Made by a program: the position numbers and the translations under genes
Assembly (NCBI GenBank): GCA_954871525.1
Contig: OX940872.1
Span: 8,021,180-8,085,179 of the forward strand
Direction: 5' to 3'
DNA length: 64,000 bases
From: Parietaria judaica
Lineage: Eukaryota; Streptophyta; Magnoliopsida; Rosales; Urticaceae
The notes under the pieces: generated by a model
What the model was told of the DNA's origin: nothing
Seen by the model: only the letters and a program-made list of their open reading frames with translations
The model's database searches: none
Part shown: piece after piece, positions 46,807 through 59,051 of the stretch
Numbering within the stretch: position 1 is the first letter of the stretch
Layout of the letters: every line of letters starts with the position of its first letter

Positions 46807-47623
46807 TTTAAAGGGTATTTTAATCAGCATTAAGTTTTAATATTCAACCATTTAAGTTTCTAATACAAGACTCACAAGATTACTATCTCTGAAATTGAAT
46901 ATGTATTGACATAAATTTTTGTGTTTTTATTTTTTTCAGTGAAAATGTGATTATTGGTTCACGAGATCAACGACCTTTAAAATGTGAATCTTATGAAAGC
47001 CAATAAACTCTATGATGAAAAACAGAAAAAGGGCTTGGATTAAATTGAAACAATCATTAAAACACCCTTAAATAATGTTCTATCCTATGCATCTTAAAAC
47101 CTCAAATTTGGAAGCCTGACGAAAATACTTTAACGGTTTAACTTATTTAGAGTACAAGTATGGTTATTTATTTATTTAACGATGAACATTTAAGTATAAT
47201 GATTTACAAAGCGATATACATACATTTCCAGTGACACGAATCTCTTGGGAGGTAGAATTCAAGAACATAGCATAACTAAGTAGGCAAGAACTCAACACGG
47301 ACAATATCATATCCGGTGAGAGTATGACACACTAAAATCGAAATATGTTTTTCTCTCTTGCTTTTATTTCTCTTTTGTCGTTCGCTACATCGGCTATCTC
47401 ACTCTAAAAGATTTTTTTTCTCTAGATCAAGTACAACATCAAATGGGTAAGTTCTCAATTTTGTGTATTTTACTTAAATTTTCATGTGTGTATAGCTTCA
47501 AAGAGAGGGTGAGAGGCACAGCCTCGCGAGGGAGAGAACGACAAAAGTAGGGAGAGATGATAACGTTTTGAAATGTGTAAGAGTAAGGTTGATGATATTA
47601 GACCGATGAATTAGCTAGTTAGA
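46807..47623. other. AT-rich spacer, nothing recognised
   Basis: No gene, RNA gene or named repeat seen. Confidence 0.5.
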
Positions 47624-47631
47624 CTTTAGAG

Positions 47632-48161
47632 CATGGTTTTAAATGTCCCAACATGTCTTTGGCATGCTTTCGGTATGCCTTTTTTTTTTATAGAGTTGTG
47701 GCATGTCTTCGACACGCGACATGACCGTGAACAACACTACAACTTATCAATATAATATTTTATTTTAATGTAGCATTATATTTTATATATTCTATAAGTT
47801 ACAAATACAACTCTATTATATATATATATATATATACAATTATAACTTATCAATATGATGTATTAGTATTAATGTGATTTTTTAGTTATTTATGTTTTAT
47901 GGTGATAAATAAGTAATTTTTGAACCTATATAAAATTCTTGTCTAAATACTCAAAATTATTTTTCAGAATTTCCATTGATATTCCCATCAGCATGCGGTA
48001 TGCCCGTGAAATCTATGTGGTAATTCCGGCATGCGGTATGCCCATTAAATTTTATGTGGTATTTTCGGCATGCGGTATGCCATTTTTGTTCAATTTGCCC
48101 ATTGGCATGTGGCATACCCGTAAAATAGGAGCGAAATGGCGTCGCGACATTTAAAGCCTTG
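47632..48161. mobile_element. hAT-like MITE (530 bp) with internal GCATGC-containing repeats
   Basis: The left end CATGGTTTTAAATGTC and right end, read inward, CAAGGCTTTAAATGTC are inverted repeats. They are flanked by the 8-base duplication CTTTAGAG (47624-47631) and ATTTAGAG (48162-48169). Inside are four diverged units around GGCATGCGGTATGCC (47990-48125) and related motifs near 47655-47720, plus an AT microsatellite. Confidence 0.75.
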
Positions 48162-48212
48162 ATTTAGAGATTCCATTTTGTAAGAATAAATATATTTTTG
48201 TCCTCAAAAGGG

Positions 48213-48215
<3 letters not shown>

Positions 48216-48269
<54 letters not shown>

Positions 48270-48270
48270 G
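48216..48270. repeat. Compound (AT)n(GT)n microsatellite
   Basis: An uninterrupted AT run passes directly into a GT run between 48216 and 48270. Confidence 0.9.
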
Positions 48271-48555
48271 TTTTTTTTCTTTCACTTTTAAGTATTTGGT
48301 GTGTAAAAGTTATTTTCATGATGGTTTTGTGTGAAAGAATTCAATTTTCTCAAGTGAATACTCTAGGGCTAGGCCTTAACCCTAGAATTTATTGCAAAAA
48401 TTTAAATACCAGGTCCAATTAGCACCAAAAGTCGGCTTAGCTACTGGGCACAAACACTAGAAGCCCAATTGAGTTAGTGCCTTCAATTCGGATTGGAAAA
48501 CTTCTGTTTTAAATGGATGAAAAGCATGTCAAAATTTTGAATTTCTATAAAAATA

Positions 48556-48730
48556 CAGTTGAACCTCCCTACATTAATAAGATTGGGATCCAATAAATTT
48601 GATTATATTATCGAGTTTATTAATTTATCGAGGTAAAAATTGAACTAAGTTAGTATAGTCGGGACCGGAGAAAATTATTAATTAATCGAGGTATTAATTT
48701 ATCGAGTATTAATTTATAGAGGTTCTATAG
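48556..48730. mobile_element. pogo-like (Emigrant-type) MITE, 175 bp
   Basis: The ends CAGTTGAACCTCCCTACATT and, read inward, CTATAGAACCTCTATAAATT are flanked by TA on both sides. They belong to the same terminal type as the larger element at 36156-36824. Confidence 0.8.
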
Positions 48731-48732
48731 TA

Positions 48733-50749
48733 TAGAGTATGGAAATTTTAAGTTAAAAAATGAATAAGGGTTTAGTTTGAAGAAAAAGAAGAAGAGAAGA
48801 GTCATGGAAATCAAAATTTAATTTATGAGGTCTACAAAAGGATTTTGAGAAGAAAAAAAATTAGTATGTTTTTATAAAATGTTTATCGCCTTTAAACACT
48901 CTAAAACAATTGTTATCAACCCATTAATTATGTATTAAAGTGTTTGATACCGACATTAATACTAATATTTTAATTTTTATGACAACATCATTTTTTCACA
49001 ACAAAGTACTTCTCTCCAAAATGCCGTTAGTTTTGAACATGTATCACTTCTAAAAAAAAATTAATAGTAGGGATGAAACTTTAACAACCCGTGAACGAAA
49101 TTTTGGAGATTGAGCAAAATAGTTGATGTTGCAAATTTTAGTAAAAATTAGATTATTGTATTATAGCATTATAAAATAAAAATATTAAGTAACTTCGTTG
49201 GTATTAGCCCTAAGTTGAATTACAAAATAATGGGTGTTTTTTGTGTGTGAAAATAAGTACAAAAGTTAATCTCTAGTTTCCAAAACACACTATAGACACG
49301 GTTTGCTGATAAATTGATACTATTGGCTCAGAGTTAAGTCACAAAGTACGATCTCTGTCCAAAAGCCCCAAAACTCTAACTGAAAAAGTGCATATATGGG
49401 CTTTGCATTTGTACTTAGAATAATTTGTATGGAATATTATATAGTGTTAAAATGAGCAAATAAAAATATACATATATCTTTTCTTCTATCAAAATACTAC
49501 TTAAAGAATGCTGAATTATATTTCTATTTTTTTTATACACAATTAATAATATGCAAATTTTATTGGTCACCCTAAAATTCACCGATTTTTTAAAATTAGC
49601 CGTACCTATCCTCCAACTCTAATCTTATTCTCGTTACTACCAAACGGATAACCTAGCTCCGCCGTTGAGCATTAAAGGGTTATAGTGAAACTTTGGTTAA
49701 GCCTTTTGAGAGAAGCGATGGGAAATGGTAAATAAAATGCATGCCTTTATTTTTTTATTTATTATTTAAGAGAGAAAATAAAAAAAGGATGAAGGTTTTT
49801 TAGTAAATAGGTTACTTGTTCCAAAATTTAGACCATAAAAGTTACTAACTAAACACATTTCCAAACAATTAGAGTCATAGAATCTCGGTTCTAGGGATTC
49901 AAATTTGAGTTCGGACACTAAACACAACACTGTTGCGACACAAAGTAAAAGAGTTTGGAAAGACATTAATTGGATATGTCTGATCGGCAAGAATTAAACA
50001 ATGACTGAACGCGAAAAAATTAAACAATGACTGAACGCGAAAAGAACACAAGAAATGAACTCAATTAATTATATATATATATACAGATACGGAACAACTT
50101 TATATTCATTAAAGTGTATATCTATATCAATATTTTGATGAAAATTTACTATTTTTCAAATTTACTATGTTTATTTTGTGAATTGCATTCTTAAGTTTAC
50201 AAAATCACGTTGTTAAACTATTTTTAAATATTATATCATGTAATTAATAAAAATGAGTTTAAAATAAATTTATTTGTTTTCATTACGAATAATACGATTA
50301 GGTAAATTGTACAGTCAGAGTTTTATCTCCATAACGATAATTAAAAAAGACGGTTATAGTTCTGAGCCTATGTAGAATAAGTAAAAAAGACTAGAACACG
50401 ACACAACAAATGATCCGAATCATCCACATCTAGTAGTTATATATGTTCATTATTTTTTACTTTTCAGAACTATGATAATGGCAAGTGATACTTAAGCTTG
50501 AAATTCTTGTTATTTACTTAATTAAGTCCACAAATTAATCTAAAAATAAGTGATTTTTTTGTAAATTATAATTTTGTTTACATATTAAAAAATTAAAAAA
50601 TAAAACACAATTAGGCAAAGAATCACAGAAATTAACTACAACAGAACCAAAGAGAGAAGGCTCTGAAACTTATTTAAAGCTCTGTTTCTCACTTCTCTTC
50701 GGTTTCGCTGAGCAAACCTCAAAACCCTCGTCTCTCTCTCCTCTCTGCC
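48733..50749. other. AT-rich spacer and FIPS5 upstream region
   Basis: No gene is recognised. At 50330-50430 there is a worn fragment related to the hAT-like MITE end (TAGAATAAGTAAAAAAGAC...GACACAAC). The 150 bases before 50750 are CT-rich and look like the FIPS5 leader. A TATTTAAAG stretch at about 50670 may be its TATA box. Confidence 0.45.
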
Positions 50750-53700
50750 ATGGAAGACGACGATGACTTCGGAGATCTCTACACCGACGTCCTCCGCCCC
50801 TTCGCCGCCTCCGCACCGCCGCCGCCACATGCCTCCGTCGCCGCCGTGGCGCTGGCGGCGCCATCGCAGCCTCTCCGCCGCCCGATCGATCTCAACGCCC
50901 TGCACGCCGACGATGGCGACGAGGGCGGCGACGTCGCAGGCAACGGCGTCGCTTCGGCAGCTCCTCCGAGCTCGATTCCCGGTTTGACCGCCCCGCAAAC
51001 CCTAGCTCCTGATTCGGCCGTCGCGAGAGCCGACTCGGTCGCTTCATCCGGCGGCGGATTAGCGGAGGGCTCGGATTCGGGGAGACCGCGCGATTTGAAT
51101 TTGGGAGAGGACGAGGTGACCTTCGACATCGAGGAGCGGGATTTGGAAACTTCGGAGCAGGTGATTCCGGGGCTCGGCGGCGGCACGGACGACGCGGAGG
51201 CTTCGAGGCGGGACGACGGAGGCGAGGATTGGGACAGCGACGACAGCGAGGACGATCTGCAGATTGTGCTGAACGGGCCTTCGATGATGGAGAGGGGACT
51301 CGGAGGCGGCGACGATGAGGACGAGGACGAGCTCGTGATTGTGGCCGACGGCGATCCGGGGCAGCCGATGGAGGACCAAGACTGGGGCGACGACGCGGCG
51401 CAGGCAGGCGACGGGGAGCGCAAGGAAATGGGCGAGGCCGGTAAGCTCGGCCCCGGGGCGGCGGCGGGCGCGCCGAAAGTCGGTTATGGCAACCATAGTT
51501 ATCATCCATTTCATTCTCAGTTTAAGGTCAGTGTCTTCATATGATGATGATCACGTTGTTACTCGAAGTAGGTTGAATAGAGATGTTCTTTGTAGTTGTA
51601 CATATATATATATGGGTCCTTTCCAGTTTCCACCATTGTTGACGGGAAATTATAGTGCTGAATTGTATTGTAAAGATCTGTGAATATGAATGATATTGTT
51701 GCTTTTCTTCTTTATGTATCGCAAGTATAATGATGATCGCCGAGTGCAGAAGCTACTCGAATAAGATTGAAATATTCAACTATGAAGAGTGGTTGAAGAA
51801 TTCGATTAGTTCAATATCTCGCAAGTAGAAAAGCTTAATTGACTTAATCAAACTCTTTTTTGTCTCAAGTTTAAGCTGTTCTTGAGGTTCTAAGAATCTT
51901 TTCCATTTTTTTCCCGAGAAAACGCGTATCACATCGCTTTGGGTCGATTCCTTCTATAAAAATGTTAACTTTGACTCCCTTTCTGGGATTTTTTTTAAAT
52001 GAACTAAATTGTGTTATATGAGCATGAAATGGAACCAACTCCTGTATAGGAAAGTGAGACTCGTTGTGCTTGTTGCTTATGTACACAAGCACAATGAGCT
52101 TGAGCAAAAAGTTTCTCTGCAGAGTGCAGAGTAATATGAGACTTTGAAATGAAATCTTATAGTCCCAAATAACAATAAAAGTAGCAAGTTTACAAAAAAA
52201 TAAAATAAAAAGTTGAAGAAAAGATTTTCAAACCTGCTCTTTAGAACAGAAGAGTCACGATATTGGTTTTTTTCTTTCTCATTTTTCTCCACTTTCGATA
52301 TGTCACTAAAGAAGTGTCTCCCTGGATGAAACATTCAAACATAACAAAATATTGAAAGAATGCAATCACTCCTCCCTTCATTAGATTTGATAAATGAAAC
52401 ATGTCCTACTATTCCCCAGCTCTGTGATCTAATGCTAGCTTGTAACAACTTGTTGTTTTGTATTTTATTTTTCTCGTGATGACCTGGTCACGAGTTATCT
52501 GAGGAGAGCGTGCTAGAACGTTCTGTTATTACGACGAAATCTTATGGTTTTTTTGTTTTCATTTGTAGTATGTGAGACCTGGTGCAGCACCAATTCCCGG
52601 AGCAGCCACTTCCGGCCCCGGAGCAATGCCAGGTCAGCTTCGTCCAATGGGGAACATGGGTCCGAATCTTGGTAGAGGAAGAGGTGAGTGGCGACCAATG
52701 GGGTTGAAGAGCGCTCCTCCGATGCAGAAACCCTTTCAACCATGGGCCGGCAATTCAGCTGGGAGAGGATTTGGTGGTGGATTAGATTTCACACTTCCTT
52801 CACATAAGTAATTCTCATTTCCATTATATATATATATATTTGAGATGAAGATTTATTTTGTGTTATGTATATATTGTTTCTTACGATAACTTATGAGCTC
52901 GGTTGACGGTTTCAGGTCTATATTTGACATTGACATTGATAGTTTTGAGGAAAAACCATGGAAATTTCCAACTGCTGACATATCTGACTTCTTTAACTTC
53001 GGCTTTAACGAGGATGGTTGGAAAGATTATTGCAAACAGCTGGTACGCAAAGTTCCTGATCTTTTTTCCTTCATAAATAAAATTAAGGAATTAGAAGATC
53101 CCTTTCTCTGATTTTGTAGGAACAACTCCGCTTGGAGTCTACTATGCAAAGCAAAATCCGTGTTTATGAAAGTGGGCGAGCAGAGCAGGTGATGAGTGTG
53201 CTTCAGTAAAGTGTTTGCTTTACCAAAACAAAATAAGTTTTTATTTTATATCTTTTCTGTCTGGGCATTAAAAATAAAACCTTTTATTGCATGTCTCGAA
53301 GGAGTACGATCCTGATCTGCCTCCAGAATTAGTAGCAGCAACAGGCATTCACGAGGTTCCTATGGAAAACGTGGTGTCTATAAAGTCTGAAGCCGGCCAA
53401 GGAGATTTACTAAAAGGGTCTTCTCGTGCTCGACCACCAATGGTCAGTAAATTGTCTTAAAATCCCCTTCAAATTTACCTTTTCTTTTAAATATTATGAT
53501 ACATCGGTGACAATAACACATCATAGAAGGTAATCCAAGGCGCGATATTAGTGTTTATTTAAGTCGCTCGTTAGTTATATCGTTTTATGTCTTTATGTTA
53601 TGTTTTCATATAAGTGAAGGTTATTTCGTAGTTACGGATTAGGTAAACCTATCCTTCATGTAGGCTCCTTGGGTTAGTGGAGGAGGCAAATTTTTTATTT

Positions 53701-56700
53701 TTACCTTGACTCGAGACATCTCTTTGGAGAGCTTTGGCTGTGCTCTGGAAAGAACGGTCGTTTGATTATCTTGTTCATTACAATAAATAATCACCGCCTT
53801 GGTGGTTACGGCTGACTTCCGAGCTCTTTGCGTGTGTTTTACCTTATGTCGTGTTACCGGTTTACCTCTGTCCTTAAAATGTGCTTCTTGTTGCCATGTA
53901 GTTTTTTCTTTTCTTTTCTTTTCTTTTCTTTTTTCCTTATAGATGCGTATGAATATCTAATGTTTCCTTGTTTCGATACCAAGCTTAACAAATTAGTATA
54001 TTCTACCAGCCACCAGGTAGAGCAATACAGGTGGAAACTGGTTGCGGTGAACGTTTCCCCTCTATCGACACCCGCCCGCCACGGAACCGGGATTCAGATG
54101 CCATCATCGAGGTACTTTGATGATATGACTCTTATTGATAATCTCAGTAACTTTAAGTTTGATTTGAGTGATAATTGTATGATACTAAGTAGCTACAAGA
54201 ACTAGTCTAAGTTATGCTACTTTTATTGTTGAGAGACTGCACTTTCAACATCATATCAATGAACCACTCATCTACCTTCAATATAATCCAACTCTAAACT
54301 GCTTTTACCATGTCTAAACTAAGGATCCAATCCCAGATTTTCTTCTAGCAATATACATATTTTTGTATGCTCATGTTAACATATATATATGTTTGTTATA
54401 GATTGTCTTGCAGGACTCTGATGATTCTGGTGCCGGAAATGGTGTTAACAATAGTATAGACGATGGCTCTCCCAAGGAAGACTTAGGTAGAAGCATTTCC
54501 GACGGAGATATTGTGCCAGCGGAGTCCGAGGATCTCGATAAATTTCCACACACTGACCGAAAGAAAAAGCAAATTGGAAGTGCGATTCCCTCACAGAACT
54601 TTGTTGACAATGAAGTGCCCGGTAGAGATGGACCATTGCCTTACCCTCCAAAATTGCCAGCGAGGAATGGTGAATCCCAAGACCTTCCTTCTGGATACGA
54701 AGAGAGGTATAAATTGTCACATATATAATAAAATAAAATAATTAGGGATATGAACACTCACTATACCTGAGAGCCATTGCAATTTAGTGTACTCATGCAC
54801 CATTAAGTTTTTGACGGCAAATATACCTAAGTTAATATATCGGTCGCATCCATTTGAAAGTTGTATTCAAATTAGATTGTATCCGGGTGTAGAACTTCCA
54901 GGAGTGCTACAAATGTTGAGACTTAGGTTTATTTACTGTGATTTTTTTTTTTTTGCTGTGTATTATTGCACCAATTTAAAAAACTTAGGTATATTGCACC
55001 AGTCGATAATAAAATTTATGGATCCTCGGCTGCTCTGTTGCTTATAGATGTCCATTAAATTAATGTCTGATTTAACTCGTATGACATCATATGTCATTGC
55101 ACCATTTAAACTCATGTATCATTACAGGAAAACAAACGGAAGGTTGCTGGAAAAATCTCCTCATTTGGATCCAGTTCGAAATTCACGGGATGAGAAGTAT
55201 CTCAATAAAGGGCGAGAACATTCGGTTGAGAGCATGGACAGTAAGCATAGCCTGTTATCATCATCCCCTGTCGCTGTTAGAGAGGCCCACGAATCAAGCG
55301 TTGAGCCCATCGACGAGGATGATGTGGACGAGGCTGAGGTGGCAGATGGAAGATCCGAAATGGATAAACGAGATTCACCTTCTGATGAAGTTGGTGTACA
55401 AGATGTTCATGTTGACCGAGCAATAAAGAAACAATCTCTTGACCAAGAACCCGATGATGGAGCGGCGAGAAGCAGTGACAACAGCCGAGCGAGATCAGGA
55501 AGCAGCAAAGATTACGCAAAGCGGCGTGATTTTGTTGATGAGGAAGTTATGCAAAGGCATTCGAGTCGCTCGGGAGGTGTCAAGAGACACTATGATGAGA
55601 AAGAACAGGGTTTCCATAAGAGAACTCGAGATGGAAAGCTAGAACTTGAAAGAAATAATCGTAATTACCGAGAATTTGATCCTAGCTTCGGTCATATGCA
55701 ATTGCAACGTAAAGAAAGGGACAATACCGATTGGCAAAGGAGAGACGATGAAAGCAGAAGAATGCGAACAGAAGAAACGAGGAAGAGAGAGCGAAGCAAT
55801 GATATCGGATCAAGAAACCGAGAAAAGGCTCGAGAAACCGAGAGGATTGATAAAGATGAGCTTCCCTATTCAAGAAAACCGATGGATAATGGAAGCCACA
55901 GGGCTCACTATAGGGAAAGAGACGATAATTTGAAAGGTAGATACGAGCATAATGATGATTACCATGGTAAGAGAAAGAAAGACGAAGAACCCTTGAGGAG
56001 AGATTACGTAGAGAAAGAAGATGTGCATGCCCATCGGGAAAATCCTGCCCGTCGAAAGCGAGAAAGGGATGATGTCATCGACAATCAGCGGAAGAGAAAG
56101 GACAATCTCGATGATCAACGATTGCAGAGAGAACGGGGCGAAAGGGGGAGAGAGAAAGAGGAGTGGCAGAGGGCGAAAGCGTCTCAAGAAGAAAATGCTC
56201 CGAAGCGTGAAAGAGACGAAGGGCGCGGTGTTACGAGGGGTGCTCGTAGCTCAGAAGACAAAGCTTGGGGTGCCCATACAAAGAACAAGGATGAGAGTAA
56301 AAATTCTGAAAAAGATTATCAGTATAAAGAGACGGTGCGTCATAATGAACCATCTAAACGAAGGGACAGAGAAGATCAGACGAGTAATGGGGAGAGACGA
56401 TCCAGACAAGAACGATCAAACACTCGCAATGATCGTTCCGCAAATACTTCTGATGACCAGAAAGTTCTCGACAAAAAGTATCGAGAGAACACGAGGAGAA
56501 ATAAAGAATTTGATGAAGCCATGCCAGTCCATTCCAAGAGAAATCTAGAAGACCATGGTGGTCAGAGTAACGAGACGGTATGTCCCAAGAATGTAAAACT
56601 CTGAGGTCAAATCACACTATAGAAGAAAGATTATTTTGCTTCGTAAAAATCTAAAGATATGAAAAAAGAACTCATAAATTCAATCCTCTTTGGAATAAAT

Positions 56701-58241
56701 GAATTCCATGTCGCAAGATGTGTGCGTGTTGGGGGTGTTTTTGTAACAAATTATGACATAGGTGTAGAGAAAAAGAAAAAACTAGGCGATCGCGTTCTTG
56801 GAAGATTTGGCACTCTTTCCTGTATCTATAGAATATTTTGTTTTGTCTGAAAACCGACCCTCGCGTAATCATAATCGGAATGGGTACTTCTTCGTATACA
56901 TTAAGAGTGTAAATCATCTAGGTTAAAATACTACCTTCATTATGTTTTTATATATCAAACCATTGATTAGTAGGATTTGAATAGGTTATTGATTCATTAA
57001 TTACCTTATCATGGACGTATATATCTGTCCTTAAAAACCCGAATAAATAACGCTATGATTCTTTTAAATCTTTCATAGAAGTCTTGATTTTTGCATGCTT
57101 AATTCGTTTCTCGTGTGTAAAGTCATACAAGAGTTTGAATTGGCAAAAACGTCTTTGCTATAGACAATACAATAGCATCAGTGTTGGAATCTGGTTACAT
57201 ATGTTTTCTTTCAATTCGAATCCGAAACACAAATGGAGCTTTGTTGTTCCTTGATGGAAAATAAAGTTCATTTTCGCGTGTTCGATTCGCTCTTTTTCGA
57301 ACCGGTGTTTAGGACTTCAATAGTTTACTTGACATGCCATCTAGCTTTGCTTAACAGGTACGCAGATATTTGAATGATCCTTTTTTATAACATTACACGA
57401 ACCTTTGCTCTATATAAGGAGGCAAACACATTAATTAGTTTTTCATGTTTTTTTAGTCGAGAATTTCCTTTCAAGACATCCTTTAGAGAGTTTTGGTCTT
57501 TCTCTTTTTGGAAAGAAGTTTAGAATAGTGTTCGGGAATTAGCATTCGGTGAATTTCCGTTGGCCTATTGTTTCGTGTCGAGTTCCGTTCGGTTCGACTC
57601 TCATCACTTAGTCTGTTATAAGTGGGGAATGTAATATACTGATAGGGGCATGATTATTTTTTGATAATTTTTTTCTGCTTTTGTTGTTCAAGGCACTGCT
57701 TGATTAACTTTGCCGAAAGCACCCTCTTTTTCTTTTTCTATTCTTGTTATTCTTATTGCAATTATTATTACCGTTTTTGGTCTTTTAATAGGCTCTGAAT
57801 TCCGACGAAGAGCAGCAGCAAGAAGAGTCTAGACGAGGGCGGTCCAAATTGGAACGTTGGACGAGCCACAAAGAGCGGGATTTCGCATTCAAGACCAAGT
57901 CATCATCTTCAACCCCAAAGCTTACAGAGACGGATCGAAACAAAAACGAATCCGCAGGCAGTAAAATCACAGAAGAACCTTCGAAACCCACCGAGACCGT
58001 CGAAGAAAGAGATGCCACTGATCTCGAAGAAAGACCGTCGGATGATCGCCACCTTGACACGGTCGAGAAGCTGAAGAAACGGAGCGAGAGGTTCAAGCTT
58101 CCAATGCCGAGCGAGAAGGAAGCGCCGAGTATCAAAAAGACGGAGACCGAAGCGCCGCCTCTGACCAAAACCGTGACAGAGGTGGATTCTGAAGTTAAAC
58201 AAGAGCGGCCGGCGAGGAAGAGAAGGTGGATCAGCGGCTGA
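50750..58241 (+). CDS. FIPS5: Fip1-type polyadenylation factor subunit (FIPS5/FIP1[V] homologue)
   Basis: Nine exons give 1219 residues: 50750-51526, 52569-52807, 52916-53042, 53120-53188, 53302-53442, 54010-54111, 54402-54706, 55128-56577, 57792-58241. The N-terminus is strongly acidic (MEDDDDFGDLYTDVL, later GGEDWDSDDSEDDLQIVLN). A Gly/Pro-rich segment is followed by the Fip1 motif (EKPWKFPTADISDFFNFGF, about residues 351-369). Exon 6 encodes the conserved GRAIQVETGCGERFPSIDTR segment. The long C-terminal part is rich in Arg/Glu/Asp/Lys (exon 8), and the protein ends ARKRRWISG. Arabidopsis FIPS5 has a similar size (about 1196). It links poly(A) polymerase to the cleavage and polyadenylation complex in the nucleus. 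Exon 1 is much more GC-rich than the rest. Intron 8 is 1.2 kb with nothing recognised. Confidence 0.95.
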
Positions 58242-58889
58242 ACTTCAAGAATTATCGGTACGATATCAGAACATCTTTAATTCTGGAGACGAGACCGTGA
58301 CGCGATCGTTTCTTCAACGATTCACGTTCCGGGATTCTTCGAGATGGAAGAACTTGTGTTACAGTGCCACCAGAAACACATAATTTTATTGTGTATATAC
58401 CAATGAGTGTAACATCATCAATTGGTCAATCTGGCAAAAGCAAGAGATGTATTTTCAGCAAAGAATTTGTGAAGTGTGAACCAAGAGTGTTTTAATCTCA
58501 CTTTCACTGCTTTTTTTGCTGACTTAATTCAGGAATTCTACACTTGTAGTTGTTGTATCTTATTACTCTTTTTTTTCTTCAGTGCACACTGCACACTATA
58601 CTTTTACTTTCATTCCATTCATGTATTATTTTTGTCATTTTTTACCCTATAAAATATTTTTAAATTACACCGAATATATTTAGTAATGGAAAAATACATT
58701 GTAACCTTAGCCGATTGCGCTATTTTTATTAAAAAAAAAATATATATTTTCGAATTTATATTTGATAAAATGACATTTTTGTAAGCCTCTAACTAGTACG
58801 AATTAATTAATTTATAAACGTTTTATTATATTTAAAAAAAAAACCTGCTTCCAAATTCAAAATATCAAATTAAGAAAAAGAGAAGAAAT
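58242..58889. other. FIPS5 3' UTR and spacer
   Basis: Presumed 3' UTR to about 58600, then AT-rich spacer. No gene is seen. Confidence 0.5.
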
Positions 58890-59051
58890 TTGCAACTATC
58901 CAAAATGACGTGTCATTTTATTTAAAGCTGCATTTACTAAAAAATGACATGTGAAGTTGCGATTCTCTAAAAACATGTCATTTTATTTGAAGTTTGGTGA
59001 ATGACATGTTTTTTTAAGCTGCGATTATCTAGACGACGTCATTTAATTTAA
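58890..59051. repeat. Left part of a diverged short tandem array
   Basis: Three or so units of about 50-55 bases built on AAGTTGCGATT(A/C)TCTA and ATGACATGTCATTTTATTT. The array resumes at 60824-60870 and 61437-61545, so it was split by two transposon insertions. 59043-59051 is the left 9-base target duplication of Pack-MULE 2. Confidence 0.7.

Noticed and set aside
50779..51514. Long minus-strand open frames (214, 205 and 151 codons)
   Set aside because: They are antisense to GC-rich FIPS5 exon 1, which has few stop codons in any frame; their composition is repetitive and they match no family.
55646..56187. Additional frames within FIPS5 exon 8
   Set aside because: Shadows of the Arg/Glu/Lys-rich coding sequence; the main frame is continuous over 1.45 kb and phases fit both neighbouring exons.
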